DNA of 52,423 nucleotides from Roseburia sp. (GTDB lineage Bacteria > Bacillota > Clostridia > Lachnospirales > Lachnospiraceae), in assembly GCA_023664685.1 (NCBI GenBank), contig JAMPFC010000005.1, forward strand, positions 1 to 52,423, written 5' to 3'. Both the position numbers and the translations under genes were made by a program. A model generated the notes under the pieces. That model was not told the DNA's origin, did not search any database, and saw nothing but the letters and a program-made list of their open reading frames with translations. Positions 1 through 9,087 of this stretch are shown here, piece after piece (position 1 is the first letter of the stretch; every line of letters begins with the position of its first letter).

Positions 1-100
1 AGGAAGGTTCATAATAGGCACTGCAGTTATAATTATCAATCACATCTGAACCCTATTATTTTCTTTTTTATCATTTTTATGATTATCCAAATCCCATCCC

Positions 101-1432
101 ATGAATATACTAATAGCAAGCATTAAAATAATGGTGAATCTTTTGGATAATAGAATGATAAGACCAGAACTATACGCCACTGTCACATCCGGCGAGGATA
201 CCGGAAAACTGACTGTGAACGTCACCTCAGAAACCGACAACCATCCGATCGAGGGTGCGTCTGTCCGCATCACATACGATGGACAGCCCGATAATATCGT
301 AGAAGAAACCACAACCGATGAGCAGGGGCAGATTCCTGACGTCGAACTGGATGCCCCGCCCATTGATTACAGCATGGAGCCGGGCGCAAACAAACCGTAT
401 TCCGAATATACCATATACGTATCAGCTCCGGGTTATGAAACGCTCGAAGTAAGCGGCGCAGAAATCTTCTCCGGCGAACTTGCCATCCAGAACGCCTCAC
501 TTCTGCCGCTCAGTCCTGTCGATCCAACCGGCGCAGAGCTATTTGTAATCCCTGACCACACCCTTTGGGGGGACTATCCTCCAAAAATCGCCGAGGATGA
601 GATCAAACCCGTAGATGAATCCGGTGAAATCGTACTGAGCCGCGTCGTCATCCCCGAATACGTCGTTGTCCACGATGGCCCGCCCTCAGACAGCTCCGCC
701 AAAGACTATTATGTAACCTACAAAGACTACGTCAAAAACGTAGCAAGCAGTGAGATCTACTCCACTTGGCCGGAAGCCACGATCCAAGCAAATATTCTAG
801 CCATCCAGTCGTTTACCCTGAACCGGGTGTTTACGGAGTGGTACCGCAACAAAGGCTATGACTTTACCATCACCAGTTCCACCGCCTTTGACCACAAATG
901 GATCCCGAACCGGAACATTTTTGAAAGCATCTCCAGTATCGTGGATGAAATTTTCAGCAACTACCTCTCCCGCCCAAATGTCATCCAGCCAATTCTGACA
1001 CAGTACTGTGACGGAAAAAATGTCACTTGTCCGAATTGGATGAGCCAGTGGGGTTCCAAGTCTCTCGGTGACAGAGGCTACACTCCCATTGAGATTTTGA
1101 GGAATTATTATGGGGACTCCATGTTTATCAACTCCACGGAAGTTATATCCGGCATTCCCTCTTCTTGGCCGGGATACAATCTCGAGGTTGGAAGCTCCGG
1201 GGAAAAAGTGCGGCAGATGCAAAATCAGCTCAATGTCATCGCTGATTCGTATCCGCTCATCCCGAAAATAGCTGTCGACGGAATTTTCGGGCCAAATACA
1301 GAAGAGGCTGTCCGCACTTTCCAACAAGTCTTTAAACTCACTCAGGACGGTATCGTAGGATTTAAAACATGGTACAAAATATCAGAGATTTATGTCGGCG
1401 TAAGCCGCATCGCCGAGGGTGTAGCACGATAA
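101..1432 (+). CDS. SpoIID-like and peptidoglycan-binding domain protein
   Basis: Predicted cell-wall or spore-envelope protein of 443 residues. About residues 35-145 look like a carboxypeptidase-regulatory/Ig-like fold (ASVRITYDG, then TTDEQGQ). Residues about 205-250 (KNVASSEIYSTWPEATIQAN, then AIQSF) resemble the SpoIID/LytB domain, normally a peptidoglycan lytic transglycosylase. Residues about 358-430 form a PG_binding_1 repeat (AVDGIFGPNTEEAVRTFQ). The start is uncertain: in-frame stops lie at 47-49 and 80-82, and no good ribosome site precedes the ATGs at 101, 131 or 155. There is no clear signal peptide, so it may act in the mother cell, or the 5' end may be frameshifted. The domain reading is an inference; substrate unknown. 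Confidence 0.7.
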   Translation: MNILIASIKIMVNLLDNRMIRPELYATVTSGEDTGKLTVNVTSETDNHPIEGASVRITYDGQPDNIVEETTTDEQGQIPDVELDAPPIDYSMEPGANKPYSEYTIYVSAPGYETLEVSGAEIFSGELAIQNASLLPLSPVDPTGAELFVIPDHTLWGDYPPKIAEDEIKPVDESGEIVLSRVVIPEYVVVHDGPPSDSSAKDYYVTYKDYVKNVASSEIYSTWPEATIQANILAIQSFTLNRVFTEWYRNKGYDFTITSSTAFDHKWIPNRNIFESISSIVDEIFSNYLSRPNVIQPILTQYCDGKNVTCPNWMSQWGSKSLGDRGYTPIEILRNYYGDSMFINSTEVISGIPSSWPGYNLEVGSSGEKVRQMQNQLNVIADSYPLIPKIAVDGIFGPNTEEAVRTFQQVFKLTQDGIVGFKTWYKISEIYVGVSRIAEGVAR

Positions 1433-1464
1433 AGGTAATTCTTTTCTGCTTTGCGGCACCAAAA

Positions 1465-1494
1465 CAGGGCAGCCTTTTTCATTCGGCTGCCCTG
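1465..1494. terminator. Bidirectional terminator between convergent genes
   Basis: A perfect 10-bp stem (CAGGGCAGCC / GGCTGCCCTG) with a 10-base loop sits between the convergent SpoIID-like gene and the lipoprotein gene. The loop itself is T-rich and an AAAA run precedes the stem, so it can serve either strand. Confidence 0.75.
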
Positions 1495-1516
1495 AAACAT
1501 TCTATATCCCCGCTCG

Positions 1517-2680
1517 TCATTCCTTAAAAAAATGAACGATCCGGTATCCTTTCAACACTTGGCCAAATTCCTCGGTGGCCTCCATCATGCAGATGTAAAA
1601 GTCTTCGTCCGCCCCTACAAAAAGATCCAAAATTTCAGAATCCGCCTGCTCCACCTCGCTCATATCTGTCCGCTCTGTCAGCCACTCCACTTCGTCGGAA
1701 TTTTGGTAGCCTGCTGCCCGGTACAGCCCGCTCTTATTGCACAAATATACCTGCCACGTATCCGAATTTACATAAAAACTCCACTCTTTTCCTAAGACAG
1801 AATCATCCAATTCAGAGCCAAATGTGTTTTGTTCTTCCAGTTCGGGAAAACTAAGCACCTGAAACCGCTTTTTTTCATTGGAATAGAAAATGATCTCGCT
1901 TTCACCAAATGCAAATTTTCTCTTTCCTGTCACCACATTTCCGACCTCATCGATGACTTGGCCGGTCTCACCGTCGACCAGATAACCATATCCGCCACCG
2001 CTGTCCGTACTCAATATAAAGATGCTGCCATCTTCAAAAATGTGATAATCCCCCAACCAGTCTACAGCCGGCTCCCACTCGTATCCAATGGCATTCAGCG
2101 CCGCCGGCCCGATTTCAAGCGGAACCTCAAAAATATGATCGTTTTCTTCATCAATTTCCAAAATCGAGTACTTTTGCCGGATCATATCGGTATCCTCGCC
2201 CTCAACCACTTTGGTCTCCTTCATATAATAAGTAAATACCGCATACAGGCTTCCATTATCACCCCGGCGGAAGTTTTCCACCTTGCACCGCTGCCATTCC
2301 AACTGCTCATATTTCTGGTTCAAAAACTCACTGAGCGAATTTTCACACAACTCTTCGGAAAGCCAGTTTCCCTCTTCATCCAGACTCCATCGTGAAATCG
2401 TCGCAACATACTCCTCAGCCTCAAAGGAAAAATTGCTATAATAAATCCCCGGCTTCTCCTCAAGATCTGCCACAAAGCCACTGAACGTATTGCCAATATA
2501 GTCACTTCCATCGCTGTTATCAAGTATAAGGGGGTCTGGCAGAGGCATTTCCTTCACCTGATATGGCTCTACCGTTTCCTTCATCTGCAGATCTTTTTCA
2601 CCCTCCCCCTCTGTCTCCTGTTTTCCACAGGCTGACAACACAAGGACACAGATCAGCATGATACTTACCAGTCTCTTCAT
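1517..2680 (-). CDS. Lipoprotein of unknown function
   Basis: A signal peptide ends in the lipobox LSAC (Cys at about residue 18), so the protein should be lipid-anchored on the outer face of the membrane. An acidic linker (ETEGEGEKD) follows, then about 350 residues with no domain that I recognise. The composition is rich in acidic and aromatic residues with many short beta-like stretches, as in a beta-propeller or DUF-type exoprotein, but that is only an impression. The AGGAGG at 2691-2696 is 10 bases from the ATG at 2680 and 7 bases from a TTG at 2683; either could start it. It lies 23 bases after tex and is probably read through from it. Confidence 0.8.
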   Translation of the reverse strand: MKRLVSIMLICVLVLSACGKQETEGEGEKDLQMKETVEPYQVKEMPLPDPLILDNSDGSDYIGNTFSGFVADLEEKPGIYYSNFSFEAEEYVATISRWSLDEEGNWLSEELCENSLSEFLNQKYEQLEWQRCKVENFRRGDNGSLYAVFTYYMKETKVVEGEDTDMIRQKYSILEIDEENDHIFEVPLEIGPAALNAIGYEWEPAVDWLGDYHIFEDGSIFILSTDSGGGYGYLVDGETGQVIDEVGNVVTGKRKFAFGESEIIFYSNEKKRFQVLSFPELEEQNTFGSELDDSVLGKEWSFYVNSDTWQVYLCNKSGLYRAAGYQNSDEVEWLTERTDMSEVEQADSEILDLFVGADEDFYICMMEATEEFGQVLKGYRIVHFFKE

Positions 2681-2703
2681 CAACGCAAAACCTCCTAAAA
2701 TAA

Positions 2704-4845
2704 TTACAGAATCATTGATAACTGAATCCGTTTTTTCTGCAGATCGACAGAAAGTACCTTTACCTCTACCACATCTCCCACGCTCACTACCTCTAGCGGA
2801 TGCTTCACAAATTTCTTATCCGTTAGTTTGGAAATATGTACCAGTCCGTCCTGATGAACACCAATATCTACAAATGCTCCAAAATCGATCACATTTCTTA
2901 CGGTGCCTTTTAAGATCATTCCCTCCGAGAGATCCTTCATCTCCAACACATCCGTCCGAAGCACTGGCTTTGGCATCTCTTCTCTCGGATCTCTTCCCGG
3001 TTTTTCAAGCTCCTTTATGATATCGCCCAATGTAAGTTCTCCCACGCCAAGCTTTTCTGCGATTTTCCGCCGGTCTTTTGCCAAAAGGGAAAGCCCGGTG
3101 ACGCCGCCCTTTATATCAGACGTCCCAAAACCAAGCATCTGCAAAAGTTCCCCCGCCGCCTCATAGGATTCCGGATGGACACTCGTGCCGTCAAGAGGAT
3201 TATCCCCATCGCTGATGCGCATAAACCCGGCACACTGTTCATATGCTTTCGGGCCAAGCTTCGCCACCTTAAGTAATTGTTTTCGGTTTGTAAATCTTCC
3301 GTTTTCCTCCCGGTACGAAACGATATTTTTTGCGATTGGTTTTGAAATTCCGGAAATGTATTCCAACAATGACGCAGATGCGGTATTCAGATCCACTCCT
3401 ACGTTATTGACACAATCCTCTACAACTGCTGAGAGCGCTTCACTCAGCTTCTTCTGGTTCATATCGTGCTGATACTGTCCTACCCCGATCGACTTCGGAT
3501 CGATCTTGACCAACTCAGCCAGAGGATCTTGAAGCCTTCTTGCGATGGATACCGCACTTCGCTGTCCCACGTCAAATTTGGGAAATTCCTCCGTAGCCAG
3601 CTTACTCGCTGAATAAACAGAAGCTCCCGCCTCATTTACGATAACATACTGTACCGGCTTATTTAACTCTTTTAACAGCTCAACGATCACCATTTCCGAT
3701 TCCCGGGACGCAGTTCCATTTCCGACTGAGATCAATGTAACATTATATTTACTGATCAGCCCCTTTACGATCCGCTTTGCCTCTTCCACTTTATTCTGCG
3801 GTTCTGTCGGATAGATCACGATCGTATCAAGCACCTTTCCCGTCTCATCCACGACTGCCAGTTTACATCCTGTCCGAAATGCCGGATCCCAGCCGAGTAC
3901 GACCTGACCAGTGATCGGAGGCTGCATCAATAACTGCGTCAGATTTTTTCCAAATACTTTGATTGCCCCATCTTCTGCCTTTTCCGTCAGTTCATTCCGT
4001 ATCTCCCGCTCGATCGAAGGTGCGATCAGCCTCTTATAGCTGTCTTGGATCGTCTCTCTCAGGCATTCATTTGTATTTGGATTATCCCTTGTAATAATCT
4101 TCTTTTCCAGATATCTCTGGATGCGCTCCTCCGGCGCCTCGATCTTTACCGTGAGAAACTTTTCCTTCTCCCCCCTGTTGATCGCAAGGATCCGGTATCC
4201 GGCGATTTTTTTCACCGCCTCCTCAAATTCATAATAATTTTCATATACGGACTTTTCCTTTTCATCCTTTGCCGCCGATACAAGCACTCCCTCATCCAGT
4301 GTCAGTTTACGGATATAAAAACGATAATCTGCCTCATCAGCCACCGATTCCGCGATAATATCCATCGCCCCCTGTATGGCTTCCTCTGCGGTCGTAACCT
4401 CCTTCTCCTCGGAAAGATACTGCTGCGCCTCCTCCTCAAGAGACTTTTCTGTCATCTGGAGAAGGATGATATTGGCAAGCCCCTCCAATCCTTTTTCCTT
4501 GGCGATCGTCGCGCGGGTACGCCGCTTAGGGCGGTAAGGCCGGTACAGATCCTCCACCATCACCTGTGTCTGCGCCGCCAAAATCTGCTCGCGGAGTTCT
4601 TCGGTCAATTTCCCCTGCTCCTCGATACTTGCCAAAACCTGTTCTTTTTTCTCCTCCAGATTCCGAAGATAGGTAAGCCTCTCATTCAGATTCCTCAGCT
4701 GCTCATCATCCAGCGCCCCATGCTGTTCTTTCCGGTATCTGGCGATAAACGGAATCGTATTTCCTTCATCGATCAGATTTACTACCGCCTCAACCTGCCA
4801 GACTTTTATCCCAAGCTCCTCTGCTATTTTCTTATTGATATCCAT
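2704..4845 (-). CDS. tex: Tex family RNA-binding transcription accessory protein
   Basis: Full-length Tex (713 residues, the usual length). The N-terminal helical part contains YRPYRPKRRTRA (about 101-112). A YqgF/RNase H-like domain begins at about 316 (VLGWDPAFRTGCKLAVVDE), helix-hairpin-helix motifs span about 490-545 (LLEYISGISKPIAKNIV), and a C-terminal S1 domain lies at about 640-710 (GTVRNVIDFGAFVDIGVHQD). Tex proteins bind nucleic acid and are linked to transcription and RNA surveillance; the exact role in Firmicutes is unsettled. GGAGGAAAG precedes the ATG. It follows the sensor-GGDEF gene by 52 bases in a minus-strand run that begins at cca. Confidence 0.95.
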   Translation of the reverse strand: MDINKKIAEELGIKVWQVEAVVNLIDEGNTIPFIARYRKEQHGALDDEQLRNLNERLTYLRNLEEKKEQVLASIEEQGKLTEELREQILAAQTQVMVEDLYRPYRPKRRTRATIAKEKGLEGLANIILLQMTEKSLEEEAQQYLSEEKEVTTAEEAIQGAMDIIAESVADEADYRFYIRKLTLDEGVLVSAAKDEKEKSVYENYYEFEEAVKKIAGYRILAINRGEKEKFLTVKIEAPEERIQRYLEKKIITRDNPNTNECLRETIQDSYKRLIAPSIEREIRNELTEKAEDGAIKVFGKNLTQLLMQPPITGQVVLGWDPAFRTGCKLAVVDETGKVLDTIVIYPTEPQNKVEEAKRIVKGLISKYNVTLISVGNGTASRESEMVIVELLKELNKPVQYVIVNEAGASVYSASKLATEEFPKFDVGQRSAVSIARRLQDPLAELVKIDPKSIGVGQYQHDMNQKKLSEALSAVVEDCVNNVGVDLNTASASLLEYISGISKPIAKNIVSYREENGRFTNRKQLLKVAKLGPKAYEQCAGFMRISDGDNPLDGTSVHPESYEAAGELLQMLGFGTSDIKGGVTGLSLLAKDRRKIAEKLGVGELTLGDIIKELEKPGRDPREEMPKPVLRTDVLEMKDLSEGMILKGTVRNVIDFGAFVDIGVHQDGLVHISKLTDKKFVKHPLEVVSVGDVVEVKVLSVDLQKKRIQLSMIL

Positions 4846-4897
4846 TCTTTCCTCCCGATTTTTGTCTCAGTTTATTTCCCCGTTGCCATGTCCCGGC

Positions 4898-6799
4898 TTA
4901 ACGAAGACTCTCATTCCTTTTTCTCTTATTTTCTACTTTATTGCGATACATGATATTATCGCTTTCCTTCATGTAACTCTCGATCGAATCTCCCGCCTCC
5001 GGAATCCCGGCGACATAACCTAGACTGGCATGAACTTCATACGGTTTTTGCGACTTTTCATTGAATTTGTCCAAACTCTGTTCAAATCTCCCAATCCATT
5101 TTTTTACCTCGTCCTCGCCCTCACATGGGAATATGATCTCAAACTCATCCCCACCAGTGCGCGCTCCGATCTGTCCCGGCACCGCAGCCTCCTGCACCGC
5201 ATAGCCAACTGCTTTCAGGGCGCTGTCTCCCTCATGGTGTCCGTAAATATCATTGATCGGCTTCAATCCGTCCATGTCGATTCCAATCACACATACCATC
5301 GAATCCTCGGCACGTGCTTTGGCAAACTGCATACGGGCATACTGCTCGAACCCACGCCGGTTATACAGCCCGGTCAATACATCTTGGATATACATATCCT
5401 GTAACTCGCTGATCAGATCGTTCATCTTCTTTTGCGTCAGTATATTCTGGATCGCATTGGATACGGAAATGCTCCATCTGACATATGCCTCCCCGCAGCG
5501 GTTATTATCCTGAAAACTATATGCCTCATATCCAAAATAACTATCCTGAAAATGCAGTGGATAGAAGAAATAACATTGTGGCCCCTGACCGGTAACTTCT
5601 GCCGGCAAAAACTGATCCCTTCCAAACGGAATATCAACGCTCTTCATATTTTCCCTGTTCTTTATCCCCACCCGCACATGCATCGTATCCGTATATCCGC
5701 TGAATTTCTCCCTGCCGCTCTCAATGTCATCCCGCAGACAGATAAAATAATTTTCAAAATCTTCAATATTATAAATATAACGCGAAATCACTTCATGCAT
5801 CCGGTCGATCGAGGTGACGTCATGAAAATCAATCGACATAAAGCTAAACTGCATCTCCAGATTTTCCTGTCTCGTATGTATTTTATGAGTCTGGCATCTC
5901 TGGGCGTAGGTCAGGATATGTCCCCGATCCCCGCATCCGCATGATTCCCTCGGGACAACCTGAGTAGAAAGATAAACATCCTCCGGCTTTCCATCCTCCT
6001 GATGCCGGTCGATCAGATCCACTGCCTGAAAAGCCATCTCATGAAAATCAATCGCCACCGACGTCAGGGACGGGCTGAAAACAAGCCCCCCTTCCTCACC
6101 GTCATATCCGGTGACGAGAATATCCTGCGGCACCCGGATTCCCCGCCCGTACAGTTCATCAATGACCGCCATCGCCATATTGTCATTGGCACACAGGATC
6201 GCCTCCGGATACTTCCCATCCTGCATAAACCAGTCACATGCCTCTTTTCCTTTTCCTTTCCAAAAATCCCCATAAAACACCCTGTGTTCGTCCACAGGAT
6301 ACCCATATTCCTCCATCACCCGGCGAAAACACCTAAGACGGGCCTCTGCATCATAACGGCCTTTGATCCCCGTCATAAAAGCGATATCTTTCTTTTTATG
6401 CTCTTCTATGACATGGCGGATCACACCCTCCATCGAATAATTATCATCGATCAGAACACTGCTTGCCCCCTCTAGCGCTTCCCGCAGGCTCACAACCGGA
6501 CAAGAAGCATGTTCTCTGATATTTTTCATGATAAGTTCCCTTGCCTCGGCCGCATTGTTAAACGTGTCAAATGCCACCACGATCCCGGCGAACCGCTCAT
6601 ACAGGGGTAGCTCAAAAACTGCCATTTCTCCCTGAAAATACTCCTTATTTGTCCCATAACTTCCATAACTTGAAAAAATGGCGAGATTGTATCCGAGCTG
6701 CTCTGCCCGCTCTGACATCCCTTGGCAGATCTTACTCTGAAATTCTCCGTGCGTATTAAAAATAAATAATCCTATCGTCTTTCTTCCATTTGAAAACAT
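4898..6799 (-). CDS. Periplasmic-binding-like sensor fused to GGDEF diguanylate cyclase
   Basis: About 633 residues. Residues 8-290 look like the effector-binding half of a LacI-family repressor (KTIGLFIFNTHG, DNMAMAVIDELYGRGIRVPQ, VTGYDGEE), but the DNA-binding helix-turn-helix is absent and no signal peptide or membrane segment is present, so sensing should be cytoplasmic. ESCGCG follows, then a middle region of about 170 residues (possibly GAF/PAS-like), then a GGDEF domain with an intact GGDEF at about 549 and the preceding DVLTGLYNRRG. No RxxD inhibitory site precedes GGDEF. It probably makes cyclic di-GMP in response to a small ligand such as a sugar (inference). The ATG at 6799 has GAGGTGA before it; a GTG at 6808 is the alternative. 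The ribosome site overlaps the cca stop, so the two are translationally linked. Confidence 0.85.
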   Translation of the reverse strand: MFSNGRKTIGLFIFNTHGEFQSKICQGMSERAEQLGYNLAIFSSYGSYGTNKEYFQGEMAVFELPLYERFAGIVVAFDTFNNAAEARELIMKNIREHASCPVVSLREALEGASSVLIDDNYSMEGVIRHVIEEHKKKDIAFMTGIKGRYDAEARLRCFRRVMEEYGYPVDEHRVFYGDFWKGKGKEACDWFMQDGKYPEAILCANDNMAMAVIDELYGRGIRVPQDILVTGYDGEEGGLVFSPSLTSVAIDFHEMAFQAVDLIDRHQEDGKPEDVYLSTQVVPRESCGCGDRGHILTYAQRCQTHKIHTRQENLEMQFSFMSIDFHDVTSIDRMHEVISRYIYNIEDFENYFICLRDDIESGREKFSGYTDTMHVRVGIKNRENMKSVDIPFGRDQFLPAEVTGQGPQCYFFYPLHFQDSYFGYEAYSFQDNNRCGEAYVRWSISVSNAIQNILTQKKMNDLISELQDMYIQDVLTGLYNRRGFEQYARMQFAKARAEDSMVCVIGIDMDGLKPINDIYGHHEGDSALKAVGYAVQEAAVPGQIGARTGGDEFEIIFPCEGEDEVKKWIGRFEQSLDKFNEKSQKPYEVHASLGYVAGIPEAGDSIESYMKESDNIMYRNKVENKRKRNESLR

Positions 6800-6804
6800 A
6801 TCTC

Positions 6805-8262
6805 TCACCTCGTGTACTTATCCATACCGGATGCCTTGTTCTTTATTTTAATATGTTTCTCTGCCTCTGTCAAAAGAAGTTGGCGGTCATTTTTTTCCGG
6901 TTCCTCAATGACAATTTCCAATAGCTTTTTCAATACTTGTCCCACCTCCGGCCCGGGCATAACCCCCAGATCAAGAATATCTCTTCCTGTCACAGCAAGT
7001 TCCTTTATGCATACCGGCTGCTGTTTCTCCATGATATCCGCGAACATCCGCTTCGCCTCCGCAAGCCGCATAAGCTTTTCCTCCCGGTTATACCCGCTCT
7101 GGGATAAGATATCCGCTTCTTGAAGCATGAAAAGATATGGCATGATATCCGCTCCGGCTTTACTGACGAACCGCCGCAGCGCCCGTTGGTTTCCGTCATA
7201 ACGCCTCTCATGAAACCGGATGATGCGTGTAACGGTCTGAACCGTATCATTGTCAAACCGAAGGCGCTTTAGGATTCTGTGCGCCATCTCGCTGCCTTTC
7301 ACATCATGTCCATAAAAATGATCCGTTCCGCTCTCATCTGTCGTCCGGCACGCAGGTTTTCCCACGTCATGCAGCAGGGCAGAAAATACAAGGATCGTAT
7401 TTACCTTTTCTTCGGAAAACTCTCTGCCATACGGAGATAATGCATGTTCTCCCTGTCCGGAACACAAAACCTTCCTTGAAATCTCCTGAACGTGCCGCAC
7501 CGCATGGATGCAATGTTCCCCCACCGGATAACAATGGTTCGGGTTCCTTTGCTCTGTCCGAAACATCTCGGAAAATTCGGGAAGAAAAATCTGGCAAAGC
7601 CCAGTTTTTTCCGCATCCCTAAGCTTCTCCGGCTCTTTTGACAACAATAACTTGGTAAGTTCTACCCGGATCCGCTCAGCACTGACATTTACAAGCGTCG
7701 CAGAACAGACTCGGATCGCCTCCAATGTATCTTTTTCAATATCAAACCCAAGCTGCCCCGCAAACCGAATCCCCCGAAGCATCCGGAGCGCATCTTCCAA
7801 AAAACGTTCCGCCGGATTTCCCACGCACCGGATACATTTCCTTTCGATATCCCCGGTTCCGTCAAAGAGATCAACAAGCCCCTGTTCCGGATCGTATGCC
7901 ATCGCATTGATCGTAAAATCCCGTCGTTTTAAATCTTCCTCCAGATTGGGGGTAAATTCCACCTTCTCTGGATGCCTGTGATCCTCGTATTTCCCATCCA
8001 CACGGTATGTCGTCACCTCAAATCCTTCTTCTCCGATCATAACCGTGACGGTTCCATGTTCAATGCCGGTATCCACTGTCCTGCGGAATATCCTTTTTAC
8101 TTCTTCGGGTTTCGCTGACGTCGTGATATCCCAGTCGCCCGGTATCCTGCCGAGAATACTGTCCCTGACGCAGCCTCCCACCACATACCCCTCAAAATGA
8201 TTTTCTTTTAACTTCTCCAGTATATATCCAACTTTCTCAGGTATCCGCATACAGTTCCCCAT
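6805..8262 (-). CDS. cca: CCA tRNA nucleotidyltransferase with HD domain
   Basis: Adds or repairs the 3' CCA of tRNAs. The nucleotidyltransferase core shows VVGGCVRD (about 27-34), the metal-binding GDWDI (42-46) and RRDFTINA (113-120), all class II signatures. An HD domain follows (LLHDVGKPA at about 296-304; FYGHD after it), giving the long form (485 residues) seen in many clostridia. HD domains of this family act as phosphohydrolases. The first ATG at 8262 has GGAGAT upstream; an alternative ATG lies at 8250. A sigma-A promoter lies at 8296-8324. It is the first gene of a minus-strand run continuing into the sensor-GGDEF gene and tex. Confidence 0.95.
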   Translation of the reverse strand: MGNCMRIPEKVGYILEKLKENHFEGYVVGGCVRDSILGRIPGDWDITTSAKPEEVKRIFRRTVDTGIEHGTVTVMIGEEGFEVTTYRVDGKYEDHRHPEKVEFTPNLEEDLKRRDFTINAMAYDPEQGLVDLFDGTGDIERKCIRCVGNPAERFLEDALRMLRGIRFAGQLGFDIEKDTLEAIRVCSATLVNVSAERIRVELTKLLLSKEPEKLRDAEKTGLCQIFLPEFSEMFRTEQRNPNHCYPVGEHCIHAVRHVQEISRKVLCSGQGEHALSPYGREFSEEKVNTILVFSALLHDVGKPACRTTDESGTDHFYGHDVKGSEMAHRILKRLRFDNDTVQTVTRIIRFHERRYDGNQRALRRFVSKAGADIMPYLFMLQEADILSQSGYNREEKLMRLAEAKRMFADIMEKQQPVCIKELAVTGRDILDLGVMPGPEVGQVLKKLLEIVIEEPEKNDRQLLLTEAEKHIKIKNKASGMDKYTR

Positions 8263-8295
8263 TCCTCATCTCCACAAACAGCTTTCTATAAATAG

Positions 8296-8324
8296 ATTAT
8301 ATAGTTTTTTAAGCGTCTTGTAAA
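8296..8324 (-). promoter_or_regulatory. Sigma-A promoter of cca
   Basis: On the minus strand, TTTACA (8324-8319), a 17-base spacer and TATAAT (8301-8296) stand 34 bases before the cca start. A consensus -10 and ideal spacing make this a confident call. Confidence 0.75.
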
Positions 8325-8360
8325 GAAGGGCAGCAGCAAATTTTTTCTCACATTGCCATG

Positions 8361-8388
8361 CACTATTGGACAGCGAGCCTCATAAACT
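8361..8388 (+). promoter_or_regulatory. Possible sigma-E type promoter of sigK
   Basis: CACTATT (8361-8367), a 13-base gap and CATAAACT (8381-8388) resemble the sporulation sigma-E consensus (ATA-containing -35 and CATACANT-like -10). In Bacillus and clostridia sigK is read by sigma-E RNA polymerase, which is why I looked here. The match is imperfect and the spacing is one base short, so this is tentative. If right, transcription starts near 8395, which fits translation from the TTG at 8420. Confidence 0.35.
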
Positions 8389-8419
8389 AGGATTAACGTA
8401 TGTTTCTGAGGTGTTTCCA

Positions 8420-9073
8420 TTGCAATCATTTCCCACCCCCCTTTCCGCCAGCGAGGAAGCGGAATACATACGACGTTTTGAAAATGGAGATCTGGAGGCC
8501 AGAAAAATCCTCATCGAACGAAATCTGCGTCTGGTCGCTTATCTTGTAAAAAAATATAATAACAGCGAACACAGCCAAGAAGATCTCATCTCCATTGGCA
8601 CGATCGGACTTATCAAAGCAATCGACAGCTACAAGCAGGGAAAAGGCGTCCGCCTCGCCACCTATGCGTCAAGGTGCATCGACAATGAACTTCTCATGAC
8701 CTTCCGCACCGCCAAAAAACAGGCAAAAGAAGTCTATCTCTACGAACCGATCAGCGGCGATGACGGTGAGGGAAACAGCATCAGCCTTCTCGACTTACTA
8801 GAGACTACTGACGAAGATGTGGCAGAGCGTCTGGAGACGGAGGAAAATGTTAAAAAACTTTACCAGTATGTCGAAACCGCCCTGACCGACCGCGAAAAAG
8901 AAATCATCCGGCTCCGGTACGGACTTCCGAAAAACCGAAAAGCCAACGAAAAAAATGAGATCACACAACGGGAAATTGCCAAAAAATTTAACATCAGCAG
9001 AAGTTATGTGAGCCGGATTGAAAAAAAGGCCCTTGAAAAACTCCGCAAAGCCTATGAAAATGAAATTTTATGA
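8420..9073 (+). CDS. sigK: Sporulation sigma factor sigma-K
   Basis: Sigma-70 family factor for late mother-cell gene expression. Region 2 is intact (ILIERNLRLVAYLVKKYNN, DLISIGTIGLIKAIDSYK, LATYASRCIDNE), and region 4 ends in a helix-turn-helix (REIAKKFNISRSYVSRIEKK). I place the start at the TTG at 8420 because GAGGTG stands 6 bases before it; an in-frame TTG at 8366 has no ribosome site. The protein is then about 217 residues and begins directly at QSFPTPLS, with no 20-residue inhibitory pro-sequence as in Bacillus pro-sigma-K. The gene is uninterrupted by a skin-type element. It overlaps or abuts the Csp-like protease gene. Confidence 0.9.
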   Translation: MQSFPTPLSASEEAEYIRRFENGDLEARKILIERNLRLVAYLVKKYNNSEHSQEDLISIGTIGLIKAIDSYKQGKGVRLATYASRCIDNELLMTFRTAKKQAKEVYLYEPISGDDGEGNSISLLDLLETTDEDVAERLETEENVKKLYQYVETALTDREKEIIRLRYGLPKNRKANEKNEITQREIAKKFNISRSYVSRIEKKALEKLRKAYENEIL

Positions 9074-9087
9074 TCAGGAGAAGTAAT

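Noticed and set aside
1-100. A partial gene or promoter at the left edge
   Set aside because: No frame, -10/-35 pair or ribosome site that I can support is present in these bases.
8366-8419. N-terminal extension of sigK as a possible inhibitory pro-peptide
   Set aside because: The TTG at 8366 has no ribosome site, the segment does not resemble the hydrophobic Bacillus pro-sequence, and a much better site serves the TTG at 8420.
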